From Pseudomonas sp. P5_109 (lineage in GTDB: Bacteria > Pseudomonadota > Gammaproteobacteria > Pseudomonadales > Pseudomonadaceae): a DNA stretch of 64,000 bases. Every line of letters starts with the position of its first letter. The stretch's first letter is position 1. Shown here one piece after another: positions 8,858-17,476 of the stretch. The stretch is taken from assembly GCF_034009455.1 (NCBI RefSeq), contig NZ_CP125380.1, positions 6,168,501 to 6,232,500 on the forward strand, in the 5' to 3' direction. The translations under genes and the position numbers were made by a program. The notes beneath the pieces are model-generated. The model had not been told where the DNA came from and searched no databases. It was given only the letters and a program-made list of their open reading frames with translations.

Positions 8858-10745
8858 CACGGGCCGTGGCCTCCGCGCTAGTAGGGCTGGCGTATTCGGC
8901 TTTCAGGTGGCCGTTCTGGTCGAGCAACCAGGCGTCCATGATTTGACGCACCACTGGCGCGGCGACGCCGGAGCCGGACTCACCGTTCTCGACCATCACC
9001 GACACCACGATCTGCGGATCGTCAGCCGGGGCGAAGCCCACGAACAAGGCGTGGTCGCGATGGCGCTCCTGAACCTTGGAGCGGTCGTACTTCTCGCCCT
9101 GCTTGATCGCGACCACCTGGGCCGTACCACTCTTGCCGGCGATGCGGTACTGCGCACCGATCGCAGCCTTGCGTGCCGTACCGCGGGCGCCGTGCATCAC
9201 CTGCTGCATGCCGTGGTTGACCTTGGTCCAGTCAGATGGATCACGCAGGATGATGTCCGGCATCGGGTTCTGATCCACCGGCTTCTCGCCTTCGATGGTC
9301 TTGGCCAGGTGCGGACGATTCCAGATGCCTTTGTTGGCCACCAGCGCCGTGGCCTGGGCCAGCTGCAGGGGGGTCGACTGCATGTAGCCCTGACCGATCC
9401 CGAGAATCAGCGTTTCGCCCGGGAACCATGCCTGGCGGCGGGTCGCTCGCTTCCATTCGCGAGTCGGCATCAGACCCGGCGACTCCTCGAACATGTCCAG
9501 GGAAACCTTCTGACCGATACCGAACTTGGACAGGTACGACGACAACCGATCGATCCCCAGCTTGTGGGCAAGGTCATAGAAGTAGGTGTCGTTGGAACGC
9601 ATGATCGCCGTGTCGAGGTCGACAAAACCATCGCCGGTGCGGTTCCAGTTGCGGTATTTGTGATCGTAGTTGGGCAACATGTAGTAGCCCGGGTCGAACA
9701 CCCGGGTCGAGGCCGTCACCACGCCCGAATCGAGGCCGGCAATCGCCACGGCAGGCTTGATGGTCGAGCCCGGCGGGTACAGACCGCGCAGCACGCGGTT
9801 GAACAGCGGCCGGTCGATGGAGTCGCGCAGCTCGGAATAGGCCTTGGAGCTGATGCCGGTGACGAACAGGTTCGGATCGAAGCTCGGCTGACTGACCATC
9901 GCCAGCACCTCGCCGGTTTTCGGGTTCAGGGCCACCACCGCGCCACGACGACCGCCGAGCGCGGCTTCGGCGGCTTCCTGCAATTTGATGTCGAGGCTCA
10001 GGACAATGTCTTTGCCGGAAACCGGTTCGGTGCGTTTGAGCACCCGCAATACACGGCCCCGAGCGTTGGTCTCGACCTCCTCGTAACCCACCTGGCCATG
10101 CAGCTCCGGCTCATAGAAACGCTCGATGCCGGTTTTGCCGATCTGATGGGTGCCGCTATAACTGACCGGGTCCAGAGACTTCAGCTCTTTCTCGTTGATC
10201 CGCCCCATGTAGCCCACCGAGTGCGCAAAATGCGCGCCCTGGGGATAGTGACGAACCAGTTGCGCGACCACTTCCACGCCCGGCAGGCGGAACTGGTTCA
10301 CGGCGATGCGGGCGATCTGCTCTTCAGTCAGCTCGAACAGGATCGGCACCGGCTCGAACGGCCGACGCCCCTGACGCATGCGTTTTTCGAAGATCACCCG
10401 GTCCTCGGGCGTCAGCTCCAGGACTTCGACGATCACATCGAGCACTTGCTGCCAATCGCCAGAGCGTTCGCGGGTCATGCTCAGACTGAAGCTGGGCCGG
10501 TTATCGGCAATCACCACGCCGTTGCGGTCGAAAATCAGGCCACGGGTCGGTGGAATCGGCTGCACATGGACACGGTTGTTTTCCGACAGGGTCGAGTGAT
10601 ACTCGTACTGGATTACCTGCAGGAAATACAGGCGCGCGATCAGCACGCCAATCAGCGCCACCACTGCAATAGCCCCGAACACGACGCGGCCACGCACCAG
10701 ACGGGCGTCTTTTTCGTGGTCCTTGATGCGGATCGGTTGGGACAT
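8850..10745 (-). CDS. mrdA: Penicillin-binding protein 2 (elongasome transpeptidase)
   Basis: Bitopic class B PBP that cross-links peptidoglycan in the elongasome. The 631 residues show one N-terminal membrane segment (RVVFGAIAVVALIGVLIARL), a PBP dimerisation/pedestal region, and a transpeptidase domain with GSTIKPAV (SXXK), SND and KSGTAQ. I start at MSQPIRIKDHEKD (10745); the frame runs on to 10796, but that overlaps rlmH and is unlike the family. It lies 10 bases after rlmH and overlaps rodA. The E. coli synonym is pbpA. Confidence 0.97.
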   Translation of the reverse strand: MSQPIRIKDHEKDARLVRGRVVFGAIAVVALIGVLIARLYFLQVIQYEYHSTLSENNRVHVQPIPPTRGLIFDRNGVVIADNRPSFSLSMTRERSGDWQQVLDVIVEVLELTPEDRVIFEKRMRQGRRPFEPVPILFELTEEQIARIAVNQFRLPGVEVVAQLVRHYPQGAHFAHSVGYMGRINEKELKSLDPVSYSGTHQIGKTGIERFYEPELHGQVGYEEVETNARGRVLRVLKRTEPVSGKDIVLSLDIKLQEAAEAALGGRRGAVVALNPKTGEVLAMVSQPSFDPNLFVTGISSKAYSELRDSIDRPLFNRVLRGLYPPGSTIKPAVAIAGLDSGVVTASTRVFDPGYYMLPNYDHKYRNWNRTGDGFVDLDTAIMRSNDTYFYDLAHKLGIDRLSSYLSKFGIGQKVSLDMFEESPGLMPTREWKRATRRQAWFPGETLILGIGQGYMQSTPLQLAQATALVANKGIWNRPHLAKTIEGEKPVDQNPMPDIILRDPSDWTKVNHGMQQVMHGARGTARKAAIGAQYRIAGKSGTAQVVAIKQGEKYDRSKVQERHRDHALFVGFAPADDPQIVVSVMVENGESGSGVAAPVVRQIMDAWLLDQNGHLKAEYASPTSAEATARDE

Positions 10746-10755
10746 GAGGGCAGAG

Positions 10756-11223
10756 CTACTTGTGGTATGGGTGACCGGACAACACGGTCCAGGCACGGTA
10801 CAACTGTTCGCCGATCAGAATCCGCACCAGCGGGTGCGGCAAGGTCAGCGGCGACAACGACCAGCGCTGGTCAGCCCGGGCACAGACTTCCGGCGCCAGC
10901 CCTTCGGGGCCGCCGACCATGAAGTTGACCGTACGCGAGTCCAGCCGCCAGCGATCGAGCTCGACCGCCAGTTGCTCGGTGCTCCAGGGCTTGCCATGGA
11001 CTTCGAGAGTGACAATCCGCTCATTCGGCCCGACCTTTGCCAGCATGGCTTCGCCTTCCTGACGGATGAAGCGGGCCACGTCGGCGTTCTTGCCACGGGT
11101 ATTGAGCGGTATTTCCACCAGTTCCAGCGCCAGCTCGGACGGAAGACGCTTGGCATATTCATGCCAGCCTTCTTCCACCCATTTGGGCATGCGTGAACCG
11201 ACGGCGATCAGTCGCAGTCGCAC
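10756..11223 (-). CDS. rlmH: 23S rRNA (pseudouridine-1915-N3)-methyltransferase
   Basis: SPOUT-class SAM methyltransferase acting on pseudouridine 1915 in helix 69 of assembled ribosomes. The 155-residue length matches the family exactly. Visible marks are the N-terminal [20 protein letters not shown], the SAM-site [11 protein letters not shown] and the C-terminal [18 protein letters not shown]. It is 9 bases downstream of rsfS, in the conserved nadD-rsfS-rlmH-mrdA order. Confidence 0.97.
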   Translation of the reverse strand: MRLRLIAVGSRMPKWVEEGWHEYAKRLPSELALELVEIPLNTRGKNADVARFIRQEGEAMLAKVGPNERIVTLEVHGKPWSTEQLAVELDRWRLDSRTVNFMVGGPEGLAPEVCARADQRWSLSPLTLPHPLVRILIGEQLYRAWTVLSGHPYHK

Positions 11224-11232
11224 AGCGGTCCC

Positions 11233-11727
11233 TTATTCCTGGTCTTTGTTGAGCTTGTTGAAGTGCTCGTGACCAACTTCAGGGCTGTGGTGCTTGCCAT
11301 CGGCCGCACGGCTCTGCTCGGCACCTTTCCACAGGCGCTCCAGGTCGTAGAACTGACGGGCGTTGGAGGTCATCATGTGGACGATCACGTCGTCCATGTC
11401 CAGCAGCACCCAGTCGCTATCGCCCTTGCCTTCTTCACCCAGTGGCTTGATGCCCAGGGCTTTGACCGCTTCGCGGACCTTGTCCAGCATCGCGCCGATC
11501 TGGCGGTTGGAGGTACCGGTGGCGATGATCATGTAGTCAGTGATGCTCTGCTTGTCGCGAACATCGATCACCAGCACGTCCTGGGCCTTGACGTCTTCCA
11601 GGGCGGCTACGGCGATCTTGACCAGCTCGTCGCCTTTAGGCGGCTCGGCAGCGAGGACTTTCTCAGGCAGCGGAGCGCTCTTGAACGTGCCTTTGCGTTT
11701 TACTTTGGTTTCGTTGTTGCTCGTCAT
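11233..11727 (-). CDS. rsfS: Ribosomal silencing factor RsfS
   Basis: Binds ribosomal protein uL14 and blocks subunit joining when nutrients are short. The family core EELVKIAVAALEDVKAQDVLVIDVRDKQSITDYMIIATGTS-type region begins near residue 35, and DSDWVLLDMDDVIVHMM is present. The start at 11727 (MTSNNETKVKRKG) gives 164 residues. A longer frame reaches 11793, but that would run into nadD. The basic N-terminus and a 20-residue tail after the core are usual in Pseudomonas. Confidence 0.94.
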   Translation of the reverse strand: MTSNNETKVKRKGTFKSAPLPEKVLAAEPPKGDELVKIAVAALEDVKAQDVLVIDVRDKQSITDYMIIATGTSNRQIGAMLDKVREAVKALGIKPLGEEGKGDSDWVLLDMDDVIVHMMTSNARQFYDLERLWKGAEQSRAADGKHHSPEVGHEHFNKLNKDQE

Positions 11728-11799
11728 ATAAAACTCGTTTTGCTCGTATGTTCGGGGCTTCGATACACGTTGTTGCCACGTGCCTTGAAGCACTCCTAT

Positions 11800-12489
11800 T
11801 CAGTTCGACGCACGGTAGAGACCGTGCGCATCGATGTAGGCCAGGACCGCGTCGGGCACCAGGAAACGTACCGACTTACCGCTGGCCAGCAGTTGACGGA
11901 TCTGGGTGGCGGATACCGCGAGCGGTGTCTGCCAGACGAATGCAATCTGTCCGCTCGGCCCTTTGAGGGCCAGCGGGTCGCTCACCGAGCGCGCTGCCAG
12001 CAGGTTGCGCAAGGCATCCGGCGGTTCGCTGTCGGCATCCGGGCGTTGCAACACCAGGATATGGCAATGCTGGAGCAACTCTTCCCAGCGGTGCCAAGTG
12101 GGCAGGCCGCAAAAAGCGTCCCAGCCCAAAAGCAGAAAAACCTGGTCGGATACGGCCAGTTCGGCGCGCATCAGTTCCAGGGTATCAATGGTGTAGGACG
12201 GTTTGTCCCGCTGCAATTCGCGGGCGTCCACCACCAACGGCGCCACACCGGCCACCGCGCACTCGACCATCGCCAGACGGTCTTTTGCCGACACCTGCGG
12301 CTTGTCCCGATGAGGCGGCCTGGCACTGGGTGTCAGTCGCAGCTCATCGAGCGCCAATGTTTCAGCGACCTCCAGCGCACCGCGCAAATGGCCGATGTGC
12401 ACCGGGTCGAACGTTCCGCCCAGCACGCCAATCCGGCGAGGGGCTGGCTCGCTGACGGTGACCGGGGCTGACGGGTTGAAGTCGCCCAA
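11800..12489 (-). CDS. nadD: Nicotinate-nucleotide adenylyltransferase
   Basis: Makes deamido-NAD from NaMN and ATP. The nucleotidyltransferase signature [16 protein letters not shown] lies near the N-terminus and the second motif [20 protein letters not shown] near the C-terminus. The start is uncertain. A GTG at 12525 would overlap proA by about 35 bases and has no ribosome site. A TTG at 12489 lies one base after the proA stop and has AGGAG 10 bases upstream, so I prefer it (229 residues). The extra N-terminal stretch before RRIGVLGG is not conserved in the family. Confidence 0.92.
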   Translation of the reverse strand: MGDFNPSAPVTVSEPAPRRIGVLGGTFDPVHIGHLRGALEVAETLALDELRLTPSARPPHRDKPQVSAKDRLAMVECAVAGVAPLVVDARELQRDKPSYTIDTLELMRAELAVSDQVFLLLGWDAFCGLPTWHRWEELLQHCHILVLQRPDADSEPPDALRNLLAARSVSDPLALKGPSGQIAFVWQTPLAVSATQIRQLLASGKSVRFLVPDAVLAYIDAHGLYRASN

Positions 12490-12490
12490 G

Positions 12491-13762
12491 TCAGGCCGGC
12501 TCCTGTCCGCGCAACTGCCCGTCACCGACCACGATGTACTTCTCGCAGGTCAGTCCTTCGAGACCCACCGGGCCGCGGGCGTGCAGCTTATCAGTAGAAA
12601 TGCCGATCTCGGCACCCAATCCGTATTCGAAGCCATCGGCGAAGCATGTCGGGGTATTGATCATCACCGACGAGGAGTCGACTTCAGCCACGAAACGCCG
12701 GGTGTCGCCCTGGTGTTCGCTGACAATCGAATCGGTGTGATGGGAACCGTAGTGATTGATGTGCTCGATGGCTTGCTCCAGCCCGTCGACCACGCGGATC
12801 GACAGGATTGGCGCCAGGTATTCGGTGCTCCAGTCTTCTTCAGTGGCGACCACGGCATCGATGATTGCCCGGGTACGCTCGCAACCGCGCAGTTCGACGC
12901 CTTTTTCGCGGAACTGTGCCGCCATCGCTGGCAGGAAATCTTTGGCAACGGTGTGATCCACCAGCAGCGTTTCCATGGCACCGCAGATGCCATAACGGTA
13001 AGTCTTGGCGTTGAAGGCAATGCGCTGGGCCTTGGCCAGCTCGGCGTGTTCACTCACGTAAACGTGGCAAATGCCGTCCAGGTGCTTGATCACCGGTACC
13101 CGGGCATCACGACTGACGCGTTCGATCAGGCCACGGCCGCCGCGCGGCACGATGACATCGACATATTCAGGCATGGTGATCAGCGCGCCGACGGCCGCGC
13201 GATCGGTGGTTTCAACCACTTGCACCACGGCGGCCGGCAGATCGGCCTCGGCCAGGCCGCGCTGGATGCAGGCGGCGATGGCACGATTGGAGTGAATAGC
13301 CTCGGAACCGCCACGCAGGATGGTCGCGTTACCGGACTTCAGGCACAGGCTCGCGGCATCAATGGTCACGTTCGGCCGCGACTCGTAGATGATTCCGATC
13401 ACGCCCAGCGGCACGCGCATCTTGCCGACCTGAATACCCGACGGACGGAAACTCATGTCACGGATCGCGCCGACCGGGTCCGGCAAGGCCGCCACCTGAC
13501 GCAGACCGACGATCATGCCGTCGATACGCGCCGGAGTCAGTGCCAGGCGCTCAAGCAGGGCAGGCTCAAGACCATTGGCGCGACCTGCGGCCAAGTCCAG
13601 CTCATTGGCCGCCGTCAGCTCGGCGCGGGCAGCGTCAAGCGCATTGGCGGCGGCCTGCAGGGCGCGGTTTTTCTGCGCGGTGCTGGCACGGCCGATGACG
13701 CGGGAAGCTTCGCGGGCAGCGCGACCCAGGCGGGTCATGTAGTCAAGAACGGACTCAGTCAT
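12491..13762 (-). CDS. proA: Glutamate-5-semialdehyde dehydrogenase
   Basis: NADPH-dependent reduction of gamma-glutamyl phosphate, the second step of proline synthesis. The 423-residue length is standard for the family. The catalytic cysteine is in [16 protein letters not shown], and [26 protein letters not shown] is the cofactor region. The 190-base gap upstream (13763-13951) separates it from the divergent glycosylase gene and must hold both promoters; I could not pick convincing boxes there. proB is not in the window. Confidence 0.97.
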   Translation of the reverse strand: MTESVLDYMTRLGRAAREASRVIGRASTAQKNRALQAAANALDAARAELTAANELDLAAGRANGLEPALLERLALTPARIDGMIVGLRQVAALPDPVGAIRDMSFRPSGIQVGKMRVPLGVIGIIYESRPNVTIDAASLCLKSGNATILRGGSEAIHSNRAIAACIQRGLAEADLPAAVVQVVETTDRAAVGALITMPEYVDVIVPRGGRGLIERVSRDARVPVIKHLDGICHVYVSEHAELAKAQRIAFNAKTYRYGICGAMETLLVDHTVAKDFLPAMAAQFREKGVELRGCERTRAIIDAVVATEEDWSTEYLAPILSIRVVDGLEQAIEHINHYGSHHTDSIVSEHQGDTRRFVAEVDSSSVMINTPTCFADGFEYGLGAEIGISTDKLHARGPVGLEGLTCEKYIVVGDGQLRGQEPA

Positions 13763-13951
13763 GGTCTGGAGTGGTCTTTGCTAAGGTCTTGGTAAAGAGT
13801 AAAGCGGCAGATTATAGCTGTCGCGTCCCGGGACTAACAGCGGTGACGGGCGGATGGTCGAAATGGAGGGGTATTTGCTGATGTTCAGCCGGGATTAAGC
13901 TGCAAATTGTTATCATCACGGCTTATTCAGCCCTGATAAACGCCGATCATC

Positions 13952-14650
13952 ATGTCCAATCTGACTGTTCGAGCGTCCGCTACGAGCCTGCCCACGGGCC
14001 TCCCGGACGGTTTTTTCGACCGTGACGCGCAAATTCTGGCCCGGGATTTACTCGGCAAAGTCATCCGCCATCGAGTTGGCGACCTGTGGCTGAGTGCGCG
14101 GATCATCGAGACCGAAGCCTATTACTGCGCGGAAAAAGGCAGCCACGCGTCCCTCGGCTACACAGAAAAACGTAAGGCTTTGTTTCTGGATGGCGGCCAC
14201 ATCTATATGTATTACGCCCGCGGTGGCGACTCCCTTAATTTCAGCGCCCAAGGGCCCGGTAACGCCGTACTGATCAAGTCTGCGTACCCGTGGATCGATG
14301 AATTGAGCGGGCCGGCCAGCCTGGCACAGATGCTTTTGAACAATCCCGATGCCCAGGGCCACCCTCGCCCGTCACAAAAACTCTGCGCCGGGCAAACCCT
14401 GCTGTGCAAGGCGCTGGGCCTGAAAGTGCCGGTGTGGGACGCCAAACGCTTCGATCATGAAGCTCTGTTGGTGGAGCACGTCGGCCAGACACCCGCGCAC
14501 ATCATCCAGACTACCCGCCTGGGCATCCCCCACGGGCGCGATGAACATCTGATGTACCGCTTCGTCGACGGCGCCTACGCTGCTTACTGCACGCGCAATC
14601 CGCTGCGTCGCGGGCAAGTCGAAGGTCGCGATTATTTTGTGCTGTCCTGA
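13952..14650 (+). CDS. DNA-3-methyladenine glycosylase (AAG/MPG family)
   Basis: Base-excision repair enzyme releasing alkylated purines. The 232-residue protein is of the mammalian AAG type, not AlkA or TagA: it shows ARDLLGKVIRH, the catalytic ARIIETEAYY segment (general-base Glu), AGGD-like HIYMYYARGGDSLNFSA and the late PLRRGQVEGRDYF. It starts at the ATG at 13952 and stands alone on the plus strand, divergent from proA, followed by a REP doublet. Confidence 0.92.
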   Translation: MSNLTVRASATSLPTGLPDGFFDRDAQILARDLLGKVIRHRVGDLWLSARIIETEAYYCAEKGSHASLGYTEKRKALFLDGGHIYMYYARGGDSLNFSAQGPGNAVLIKSAYPWIDELSGPASLAQMLLNNPDAQGHPRPSQKLCAGQTLLCKALGLKVPVWDAKRFDHEALLVEHVGQTPAHIIQTTRLGIPHGRDEHLMYRFVDGAYAAYCTRNPLRRGQVEGRDYFVLS

Positions 14651-14682
14651 AATTGACTCAGACTTGAGCAAACAGCATTTCC

Positions 14683-14774
14683 CTGTGGGAGCGGGCTTGC
14701 CCGCGAAGGCGGAGTATCAGTCGACGTCGATATCGACTGAAAGAGCCTGTTCGCGGGCAAGCCCGCTCCCACAG
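14683..14774. repeat. REP doublet (REPIN-like), GCGGGCTTGCCCGCGAA class
   Basis: Inverted copies of TGTGGGAGCGGGCTTGCC flank a spacer that itself contains an inverted repeat (CAGTCGA..TCGACTG-like). Intergenic, after the glycosylase gene. Confidence 0.85.
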
Positions 14775-14842
14775 GGGGCAGTGGCGCATTCAAAGTTGCA
14801 TTAATCCCTGGAAGCAATTGAACATTTGATGGAGTGGTTTAT

Positions 14843-16159
14843 ATGGGCCAATGGCTCGATAGCGTGACCGGTTGGTTGACGGTCAATCCGCAATGGCTCG
14901 CGGCGGCAATATTTCTGGTGGCCTTTGTGGAATGCCTCGCGATTGCCGGGCTGATCGTCCCCGGCACGGTTTTGCTGTTTACCGTTGCGGTATTGGCCGG
15001 CAGCGGTGCGTTGCCGCTTAGTGAAACCTTGCTGCTGGGTTTCCTCGCTGGCGTATTGGGCGACGTGGTTTCGTATTTCCTTGGACGGCACTTTCATCAG
15101 AATATCCGGCGCTTGCCCGGTTTGCGTCATCACCCGGAATGGATTGCCGGGGCCGAGGCCTACTTCCAGCGCTATGGCATCGCCAGCCTGCTGGTCGGGC
15201 GTTTTATCGGGCCATTGCGGCCGATGCTGCCGATGGTCGCTGGCATGTGCGACATGCCCTTCCCACGCTTCATTGCCGTCAGCCTGCTGGCCGGTGCAGG
15301 ATGGTCGGTGGCCTACCTGTTGCCCGGCTGGGCTACCGGCGCGGCGATTCGCTTGCCGCTACCCGAAGGTTTCTGGCTCCAGGCAGGAATCGTTGCCGGC
15401 GGCATTGCCGTGATGGTCGGGCTGAGTGCCACCAGTAGCCTGCGCCAGCATCGCCGGGCCACATCGATAATCGCCGGCATGAGTTTTCTCCTCCTGGCAG
15501 GGCTGTTCATCGGCTATCCGTACCTGAGTGCCCTTGATCAAGGCTTGATGACTCTGGTGCAGGAACATCGCAGCCCGATGCTCGATGAGGTGGCGGTAGT
15601 CTTCACGCTGATCGGCGAATTCCACAACATGCTGTTGTTCAGCACGCTACTGACCGGCTTGCTGTTGCTGATGCGTCAATGGCGCCCGGCGATTTTCGCC
15701 GGGAGCACCCTGCTCTTCACCGCATTGGCGAACACCGCGACCAAACAGTTCTTTGCCCGCGTGCGCCCCGAAGTGCTGAGCGATCCGCTGACCAGCTACA
15801 GCATGCCCAGCGGCCATGCGTCGGGCTCTTTTGCGCTGTTCCTGACTCTCGCCGTACTGGCGGGCCGCGGACAGCCGCCGCGGATGCGCCTGACCTGGCT
15901 ATTGGTGGGCTGCCTGCCAGCGATGGCTATTGCGCTGTCGCGGGTATACCTCGGCGCGCATTGGCCGACCGATGTCATGGCCGGCGCGATGCTGGCGGCA
16001 TGCGTCTGTGCAGCCAGCCTGTGGCTGATCCAACACAAGGAACCGCTCAACGCCTTGCCACCCAAGGTCTGGTGGCTGGTGTTGCCGGCGTTGCTGGCAT
16101 TGTTCGGTTTCTTCGTACTGCGGCATTTACCGCATACGATGTTGCGGTATGCCTATTAA
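14843..16159 (+). CDS. DedA-PAP2 fusion membrane phosphatase
   Basis: The 438-residue inner-membrane protein has two parts. Residues about 1-200 are a DedA (SNARE-associated/VTT) domain with the characteristic GXXVPGT block (AGLIVPGTVLLF), the GDVVSYFLGR segment and the FGR/FxGPLRP-type motif VGRFIGPLRPMLPMVAG. Residues about 230-430 are a PAP2 phosphatase with KQFFARVRPE, PSGHASGSFALFL and SRVYLGAHWPTDV, the three catalytic signatures. Likely substrates are lipid phosphates such as undecaprenyl pyrophosphate or PA, but this is inferred. The start at 14843 is favoured by GGAG 8 bases upstream. A bidirectional terminator follows. Confidence 0.92.
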   Translation: MGQWLDSVTGWLTVNPQWLAAAIFLVAFVECLAIAGLIVPGTVLLFTVAVLAGSGALPLSETLLLGFLAGVLGDVVSYFLGRHFHQNIRRLPGLRHHPEWIAGAEAYFQRYGIASLLVGRFIGPLRPMLPMVAGMCDMPFPRFIAVSLLAGAGWSVAYLLPGWATGAAIRLPLPEGFWLQAGIVAGGIAVMVGLSATSSLRQHRRATSIIAGMSFLLLAGLFIGYPYLSALDQGLMTLVQEHRSPMLDEVAVVFTLIGEFHNMLLFSTLLTGLLLLMRQWRPAIFAGSTLLFTALANTATKQFFARVRPEVLSDPLTSYSMPSGHASGSFALFLTLAVLAGRGQPPRMRLTWLLVGCLPAMAIALSRVYLGAHWPTDVMAGAMLAACVCAASLWLIQHKEPLNALPPKVWWLVLPALLALFGFFVLRHLPHTMLRYAY

Positions 16160-16189
16160 AAGAGTTTTGCGCCAAACTCAAATCGCCAA

Positions 16190-16228
16190 AAAATAATCCC
16201 GATCGAACCGACCGGGATTATTTTTACT
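16190..16228 (+). terminator. Strong intrinsic terminator, bidirectional
   Basis: AAATAATCCCG and CGGGATTATTT form a perfect stem with an 11-base loop and T-runs both ways. It ends the DedA-PAP2 gene and may also serve the minus-strand gene stopping at 16285. Confidence 0.9.
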
Positions 16229-16284
16229 AGCAGCACTTTATCTTCAATATAGAAAACATACTACGAACACAGGACAACCAGTGA

Positions 16285-16536
16285 TTATTTTAAATCCGGG
16301 AGATTGTCACGAGTTTCGGCACTGCGCTCTTCAAGATATTTATCCAGACGCCCGTAATATTGCTGAAATACGGTAGCGAGCTCACTGTCCACCTTATCCC
16401 GAACTTCAACATACTTAACAGCTGGATTGCGCACAAGCAACTCATCGGCGATTTGACGCCAAACTACGGTCTGAATAAAAAAATATTCTTCCCTTTGCGA
16501 GGTGTGAATCACATCAATAAAATCAACATTCATCAT
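16285..16536 (-). CDS. Unrecognised small acidic protein (83 aa)
   Basis: I do not recognise this family. Support for a real gene is a strong ribosome site (AAGGAGAG, 5 bases before ATGATG), full-length coding frame, and no overlap with another gene. The product has no signal or membrane segment, is rich in Asp/Glu and aromatic residues (EEYFFIQTVVWRQIADELL, FQQYYGRLDKYLEER) and looks helical. Base composition is more AT-rich than its neighbours, suggesting acquisition. It sits in an island bounded by decayed copies of flanking genes. Small size and acidity would suit an immunity or antitoxin protein, but no partner toxin is visible, so this is speculation. Confidence 0.7.
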   Translation of the reverse strand: MMNVDFIDVIHTSQREEYFFIQTVVWRQIADELLVRNPAVKYVEVRDKVDSELATVFQQYYGRLDKYLEERSAETRDNLPDLK

Positions 16537-16614
16537 TAAAACTCTCCTTGTTATGTCGACCCAGAAATCTTGGCCGCAAGGAAAACTTAAATAAAATAGC
16601 GCGCCATTACAAGC

Positions 16615-16637
16615 GTTCTAATTTTTGAAATTAGAAC
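16615..16637. promoter_or_regulatory. Perfect 10-bp-arm palindrome, possible operator
   Basis: GTTCTAATTT and AAATTAGAAC around a 3-base loop, 80-100 bases upstream of the minus-strand gene at 16285-16536. It has no T-run, so an operator or processing hairpin is as likely as a terminator. Confidence 0.4.
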
Positions 16638-16644
16638 AAAATAA

Positions 16645-16770
16645 TTAAGCAAGCAACTCACCCTGCAACTCATCCAGCAACGCCTGAATCGCATCCAGTC
16701 GCTTCTTGTTCATGTCGACAAAAGACAGCATGTACATCACCTGATTGGGTAGTGACTGTTCGCCGTATGG
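16645..16770 (-). pseudogene. Decayed 3' fragment of the LON-domain gene
   Basis: The minus-strand reading ends RLDAIQALLDELQGELLA, almost the same as the C-terminus of the intact LON-domain protein at 17477 (RLDAIQALLDELQGELFA). DNA similarity continues rightward to about 16770 with an in-frame deletion and then stops. The open frame goes on to 16878 (77 codons in all), but its upstream half is antisense to a second relic, so I treat it as a scar rather than a gene. The frame is intact, so expression as a chimeric peptide cannot be excluded. Confidence 0.7.
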
Positions 16771-16784
16771 ACGACCGTGAATAA

Positions 16785-16865
16785 CCGCCACGGATGCACC
16801 TGACCTGCTGGCAAGCTGTTTGCCGGCTATGACGCTAACCTTTTCGCGGGTGTACCTCGGCGCGC
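16785..16865 (+). pseudogene. Decayed 3' fragment of the DedA-PAP2 gene
   Basis: The plus strand matches the PAP2 gene around 15876-15962: CGGATGCACCTGACCTG here against CGGATGCGCCTGACCTG there, and TCGCGGGTGTACCTCGGCGC here against TCGCGGGTATACCTCGGCGC there. One frame reads LPAMTLTFSRVYLGAP then stops, where the intact gene has LPAMAIALSRVYLGAHWPTD. Small deletions break the frame. It lies to the right of the LON relic, so the two scars keep the parental order of a second copy of the locus. Confidence 0.7.
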
Positions 16866-16886
16866 CTTGACAACTCATATCAAGCC

Positions 16887-17255
16887 TTAGTTGCCGAACG
16901 GGAATTTTGGTAAATCCGAGTCTTCAACACCACGATACTTCACAACGGCCGTATCGGCTTGTTTTGCAACCTGGCCAGCGACGACGACATAATCTTCAAA
17001 CTTCCAACGAACCTCCGCAGAAAACTTGATCATCGCCTCTCCCGCATAATCATCCCAGAGCCGTTGCTCAAAATTGTCGCGACCGCCATTCAAACCCGAG
17101 CGTCGCACCAGGATCAATGCATTCGCCGCATTGACCGCCGAGTCCGCCGCGAACTCTACTTCGACCTGCGGGGCGTTTGCGAAAACATACCGAACCATGA
17201 TCCGGGAAAAGCAAAAGTCCCACAACGTACGTTCATTGCCGCTTAAATATCTCAT
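16887..17255 (-). CDS. Unrecognised protein (122 aa) in accessory island
   Basis: No family recognised. The gene is supported by AAGGGA 7 bases before the ATG at 17255 and by an uninterrupted frame. The product has no signal peptide or membrane segment; it contains an Ala-rich stretch (EFAADSAVNAANALILVRRSGL), two Trp-containing segments (QRLWDDYAGEAM, EVRWKFEDYVVVAGQ) and a short acidic/aromatic tail (DSDLPKFPFGN). The beta-rich alternation resembles a small binding domain. It occupies the same relative place as the 83-residue gene at 16285 (between PAP2-type and LON-type 3' ends) but is not similar to it. Function unknown. Confidence 0.7.
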   Translation of the reverse strand: MRYLSGNERTLWDFCFSRIMVRYVFANAPQVEVEFAADSAVNAANALILVRRSGLNGGRDNFEQRLWDDYAGEAMIKFSAEVRWKFEDYVVVAGQVAKQADTAVVKYRGVEDSDLPKFPFGN

Positions 17256-17476
17256 AATTCAATCCCTTATATATGCAATACCTGCCTCATGCAGGCGCAG
17301 CAAATATAAGCACCTAAACTCTACCAATCAACACATACAACCCACCTAACTTATTAAAAATCAATGCAAAGCCCCACCCAGCAAGCTGAACACTACAAAA
17401 ACAAACAACTCCATAAAACTGAAAACCAACTAAACAACAACACTCAACCGAGTAATCGGCGGCTGGCCATTACTAA
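17256..17476. other. AT-rich, plus-strand G-poor spacer
   Basis: This 221-base gap has strikingly few G on the plus strand (17300-17450 is mostly A, C and T), unlike the rest of the window. A short hairpin, CCTGC-CTCAT-GCAGG, lies near 17280-17295. It must hold the promoter of the minus-strand 122-residue gene; I could not identify clear -35/-10 boxes. No gene is visible in it. Confidence 0.6.

Noticed and set aside
8640..10922. A 760-codon plus-strand open frame
   Set aside because: Antisense to mrdA; His/Arg/Gln-rich, unlike any family.
16645..16878. A 77-codon minus-strand open frame as a gene
   Set aside because: Its C-terminal half is a LON-gene 3' copy and its N-terminal half is antisense to a PAP2 relic; weak ribosome site. 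Treated as two scars.
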